A stretch of 17,584 bases of DNA. Origin: Planctomycetaceae bacterium (GTDB taxonomy: Bacteria > Planctomycetota > Planctomycetia > Pirellulales > Pirellulaceae). Shown here one piece after another: positions 16,000-17,584 of the stretch. The translations under genes were made by a program, and so were the position numbers. The stretch's first letter is position 1. Each line of letters starts with the position of its first letter. A model generated the notes under the pieces. The model was given only the letters and a program-made list of their open reading frames with translations. It was not told where the DNA came from and did not search any database. The stretch covers positions 1 to 17,584 of the forward strand of contig NYXM01000073.1 in assembly GCA_002685655.1 (NCBI GenBank), read 5' to 3'.

Positions 16000-16006
16000 C
16001 GATCTC

Positions 16007-16357
16007 GTGTCGAACCACAGCTGTACGACCATAGACGAACTCCGTAAATGGACACGATTTGCGAAGGAACGCGGCACCGACGTGGCCTTGGTCTTTCATT
16101 CGCAACACGAGCAGATACTTGCCGACGTCCACGACGAATCGCGATCGGGAATCGGCCTGTATCTTGAGGACATCCAATGCTTTGATGTCGGACAGGAAGT
16201 TGAGGTTATCTACGACAGTGAGTTCTTTCAAGCCCGCGTAAGCCATATCGAGCCGCACCAGAAAGGAGGATACATCGTCGGGTTTTCTTGTAAGCGGGAA
16301 TCTGTACTTGAAGCGTCCACGAAAGAGGCGGCCTCTATAGCGGATGCCATGACGTAG
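16007..16357 (+). CDS. Small PilZ-like protein
   Basis: This cytosolic-looking protein has 116 residues from the GTG at 16007. The core VALVFHSQHEQILADV (26-41), DESRSGIGLYL (43-53), FDVGQEVEVIY (59-69) and ARVSHIEPHQKGGYIVGFSC (76-95) matches the beta-barrel pattern of PilZ domains, including the DxSxxG-type motif at 43-48. The RxxxR motif that PilZ uses with it to bind cyclic di-GMP is not visible ahead of the first strand, so nucleotide binding is doubtful. It is divergent from the esterase gene and followed 62 nt later by a strong intrinsic terminator, so it is probably a single-gene transcript. A longer 140-residue version from TTG 15935 is possible. The fold call is by pattern only. Confidence 0.7.
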   Translation: MSNHSCTTIDELRKWTRFAKERGTDVALVFHSQHEQILADVHDESRSGIGLYLEDIQCFDVGQEVEVIYDSEFFQARVSHIEPHQKGGYIVGFSCKRESVLEASTKEAASIADAMT

Positions 16358-16794
16358 GGTGAGTAGCGTTTGCCAGCAGCTAACTGACGACGTGGACGAA
16401 ATGGAAAGCTGACCAAAGCAAATCCGGACCAATGGTTCGGATTTTTCTTTTGGATTCAGCCAATAGCCTTCCACCCTGCCGTTTCGGCTTCCTACGCCGT
16501 ATTCTTCCGCCCTGACGATTCACTACACCTCCGCCCTCACCGAGCCGAGATCCGCTCGTCCCCGGAGACCTTCACTGCCCCTCTCGCCAAGAAAATGCTG
16601 GTCCAGGCGAATAATTTCTTGGAGGAATTATCATTTGAGGATTCCTGCGAACAGAGTGTCCGTGAAGTACGCAAGATCAGCGGCCGACCTGTGGAGGCTC
16701 ACGACATTTCGCCTTCCCACTTTGTCGGGCACCGCGAACAATCCACTGGACCCAACAAGCGGACTCAGAAACTTCACTCGAAGGGATCGACGGT
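16358..16794. other. Spacer between PilZ-like and DUF1232 genes
   Basis: Apart from the terminator at 16420-16451, nothing in these 437 nt is clearly functional. A plus-strand frame of 67 codons (16595-16798) ends in an ATGA shared with the next gene's start, but its sequence matches nothing I know and it lacks a Shine-Dalgarno. A GGAGGA at 16621-16626 has a TTG 8 nt later, in a different frame that also yields no recognisable protein. The promoter of the DUF1232 gene should be here. Confidence 0.45.
16420..16451 (+). terminator. Rho-independent terminator after the PilZ-like gene
   Basis: AAATCCGGACC (16420-16430) pairs with GGTTCGGATTT (16434-16444) across a 3-nt AAT loop, giving 11 pairs of which one is G-T. 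It runs into TTTTTCTTTT (16442-16451). This is the clearest intrinsic terminator in the window and lies 62 nt after the PilZ-like stop. Confidence 0.8.
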
Positions 16795-17226
16795 ATGAGC
16801 GACGTACAACAGAGCCGAGTATTCTCCAAGGCGAAGGCCAGAGCCGAAGAATACCTGAACGATCCTGACAAGCTTTACAGCCTGGCGAGAAACGCGACGG
16901 CCAAGGCAACCGCACTCGGACAAGACGGCCCCCTGGTGAAAATCTGGGAAGACCTGAACGTCATGTTTCGGTTGGTTCGTCACCTTTGCTTAGGCACCTA
17001 CAAGCGTTTTCCTGCCCGTAGTCTTTTGCTCGTTGTTGCGGGCCTGCTTTATTTTGTCTGGCCGCTCGATCTTGTTCCCGATGCAATCCCGGTGTTGGGC
17101 TGGCTGGACGATGTCACTTTGCTGGCGTTTGTCATCCGTTCAATCAGGTCTGACCTCGAAGTGTTTCGACACTGGGAGAAATCAGAGTCCGGGGATGACA
17201 CAGATCAGATCGTGTGCCTCGACTAG
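16795..17226 (+). CDS. YkvA/DUF1232 family membrane protein
   Basis: This 143-residue protein carries the DUF1232 (YkvA) signature at about 76-110: LLVVAGLLYFVWPLDLVPD followed by AIPVLGWLDDVTLLAFVI. The family is recognised by this short hydrophobic motif with its conserved PxDLxPD and DD residues; biochemical function is unknown. The N-terminal about 70 residues are charged and probably helical, the C-terminus acidic (ESGDDTDQ). One or two membrane-associated helices are likely. The ATG at 16795 has GAAGGGA at 16780-16786 with 8-nt spacing. The start shares an ATGA with an unconvincing upstream frame. It appears to be an independent gene; its neighbours give no functional hint. Confidence 0.9.
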   Translation: MSDVQQSRVFSKAKARAEEYLNDPDKLYSLARNATAKATALGQDGPLVKIWEDLNVMFRLVRHLCLGTYKRFPARSLLLVVAGLLYFVWPLDLVPDAIPVLGWLDDVTLLAFVIRSIRSDLEVFRHWEKSESGDDTDQIVCLD

Positions 17227-17399
17227 AAAAGAAAGTTGTATCGCGACTTCCTGGCGAACAAGCGACACGCGGGGATGATGCTTAACGTTCCGGCGAGACC
17301 GTTCGGCCGGTAGGTCATCAGGAACCCCGACCAACACGTTCGGGAACGGTCAATCGGTAAGTCGTGATTCGCCAAGGTGGATTTCTCACGCCACATGTT

Positions 17400-17425
17400 G
17401 TGGGCTGGTCTCCCGACCAGCCCAC
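17400..17425. repeat. Perfect 11-bp inverted repeat, TGGGCTGGTC type
   Basis: GTGGGCTGGTC at 17400-17410 and GACCAGCCCAC at 17415-17425 are exact complements separated by TCCC. No T-run follows. Elements of this composition look familiar as dispersed intergenic repeats of planctomycete genomes, but I cannot verify that here. It could also act as a transcript-stabilising hairpin. Confidence 0.7.
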
Positions 17426-17497
17426 GTTCGGCGAAGCCTTTCAGGGTCGTACGGCCGTAGATCGTGGGTTTTGGACGCACTAACGATGTTCCCGCGT

Positions 17498-17525
17498 TTG
17501 ACAGTTGTAGCGAAGTGTTGAGAAT
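17498..17525 (+). promoter_or_regulatory. Sigma-70-like promoter candidate
   Basis: A perfect TTGACA (17498-17503) is followed after 16 nt by GAGAAT (17520-17525), which matches TATAAT at four of six positions including the key A2 and T6. It lies about 40 nt before the ATG at 17563, a fitting distance for the gene that leaves the window. Confidence 0.4.
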
Positions 17526-17562
17526 GCTGCTAATGCGAACACCCTTAATGGAGGAAACCGCC

Positions 17563-17584
17563 ATGACCATCGCCCACACGAGCA
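17563..17584 (+). CDS. Start of a gene truncated by the window edge
   Basis: Only the first seven codons (MTIAHTS) are visible. The evidence for a real start is GGAGGA at 17550-17555 with 7-nt spacing to the ATG, plus an upstream promoter-like element. Nothing can be said about the product. Confidence 0.5.

Larger units (their letters stand above)
17227..17562. other. Intergenic region with hairpin repeat and promoter candidate
   Basis: No credible complete gene lies in these 336 nt. The region contains an 11-bp-arm hairpin (17400-17425) and a promoter-like TTGACA element (17498-17525), listed separately. A minus-strand frame covering most of it is rejected because it runs through the hairpin and has no family resemblance. 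Confidence 0.5.

Noticed and set aside
15931..16047. ATG at 15931 with GGGAGG in front, as start of the PilZ-like gene
   Set aside because: It is in a different frame from the PilZ-like protein and stops after 38 codons; a frameshift is not needed because GTG 16007 has its own well-spaced site.
1..17584. CRISPR array, tRNA, rRNA, transposase or phage genes
   Set aside because: Looked for on both strands by eye; no regularly spaced direct repeats, cloverleaf-like sequence, rRNA signature or transposase/integrase motif was found.

Overview
The window looks like chromosomal DNA of a planctomycete, probably a Pirellula/Rhodopirellula-like member of the Planctomycetota. The basis is the protein families: a giant exported protein with a Pirellula/Verrucomicrobium-type dehydrogenase propeller, HEAT repeats and a C-terminal CxxCH heme domain; a PQQ-like propeller opening with WPQFRG; a sialate O-acetylesterase-like enzyme carrying EF-hands; a TAT-exported isochorismatase-like hydrolase; and many exported proteins. 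I see no tRNA, rRNA, CRISPR array, insertion sequence or phage gene. The taxonomic call is an inference from gene content.

Layout. 1-675 has no convincing gene, only a hairpin before the first gene. 676-4422 is a probable three-gene plus-strand operon: exported VWA-domain protein, membrane sensor histidine kinase, OmpR-type response regulator. 4423-4851 is a gene-free spacer with four inverted repeats, including a perfect 21-bp-arm palindrome. 4852-6321 is an exported PQQ-like beta-propeller, converging on a minus-strand isochorismatase-like hydrolase (6364-7296). From a shared divergent spacer runs a second plus-strand cluster (7535-14108 coding): exported YtcJ-type amidohydrolase, the giant dehydrogenase/HEAT/cytochrome c protein and an exported alpha/beta hydrolase. 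Converging on it is a minus-strand pair: an EF-hand SASA-type esterase (15791-14424) and a small two-helix membrane protein (14427-14086) joined by an ATGA overlap. Then come a small PilZ-like protein with a clear intrinsic terminator, a YkvA/DUF1232 membrane protein, a spacer with an 11-bp-arm hairpin, and the first codons of a gene that leaves the window at 17563.

How the genes may work together. The VWA/kinase/regulator block reads as an envelope-signalling unit in which an exported metal-binding adhesion-type domain could feed a Cache-like periplasmic sensor. The middle block (amidohydrolase, heme-linked dehydrogenase, esterase, with a divergent cysteine hydrolase and a nearby SASA esterase) reads as an extracytoplasmic degradation set: hydrolases release acyl or amide groups and the heme protein oxidises a sugar or alcohol and passes on electrons. 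Individual family calls are strong; the pathway, substrate and signalling partnership are inference. Several starts were moved from the longest possible reading frame to an internal codon with a well-spaced Shine-Dalgarno sequence and a signal peptide; these choices are explained per gene.
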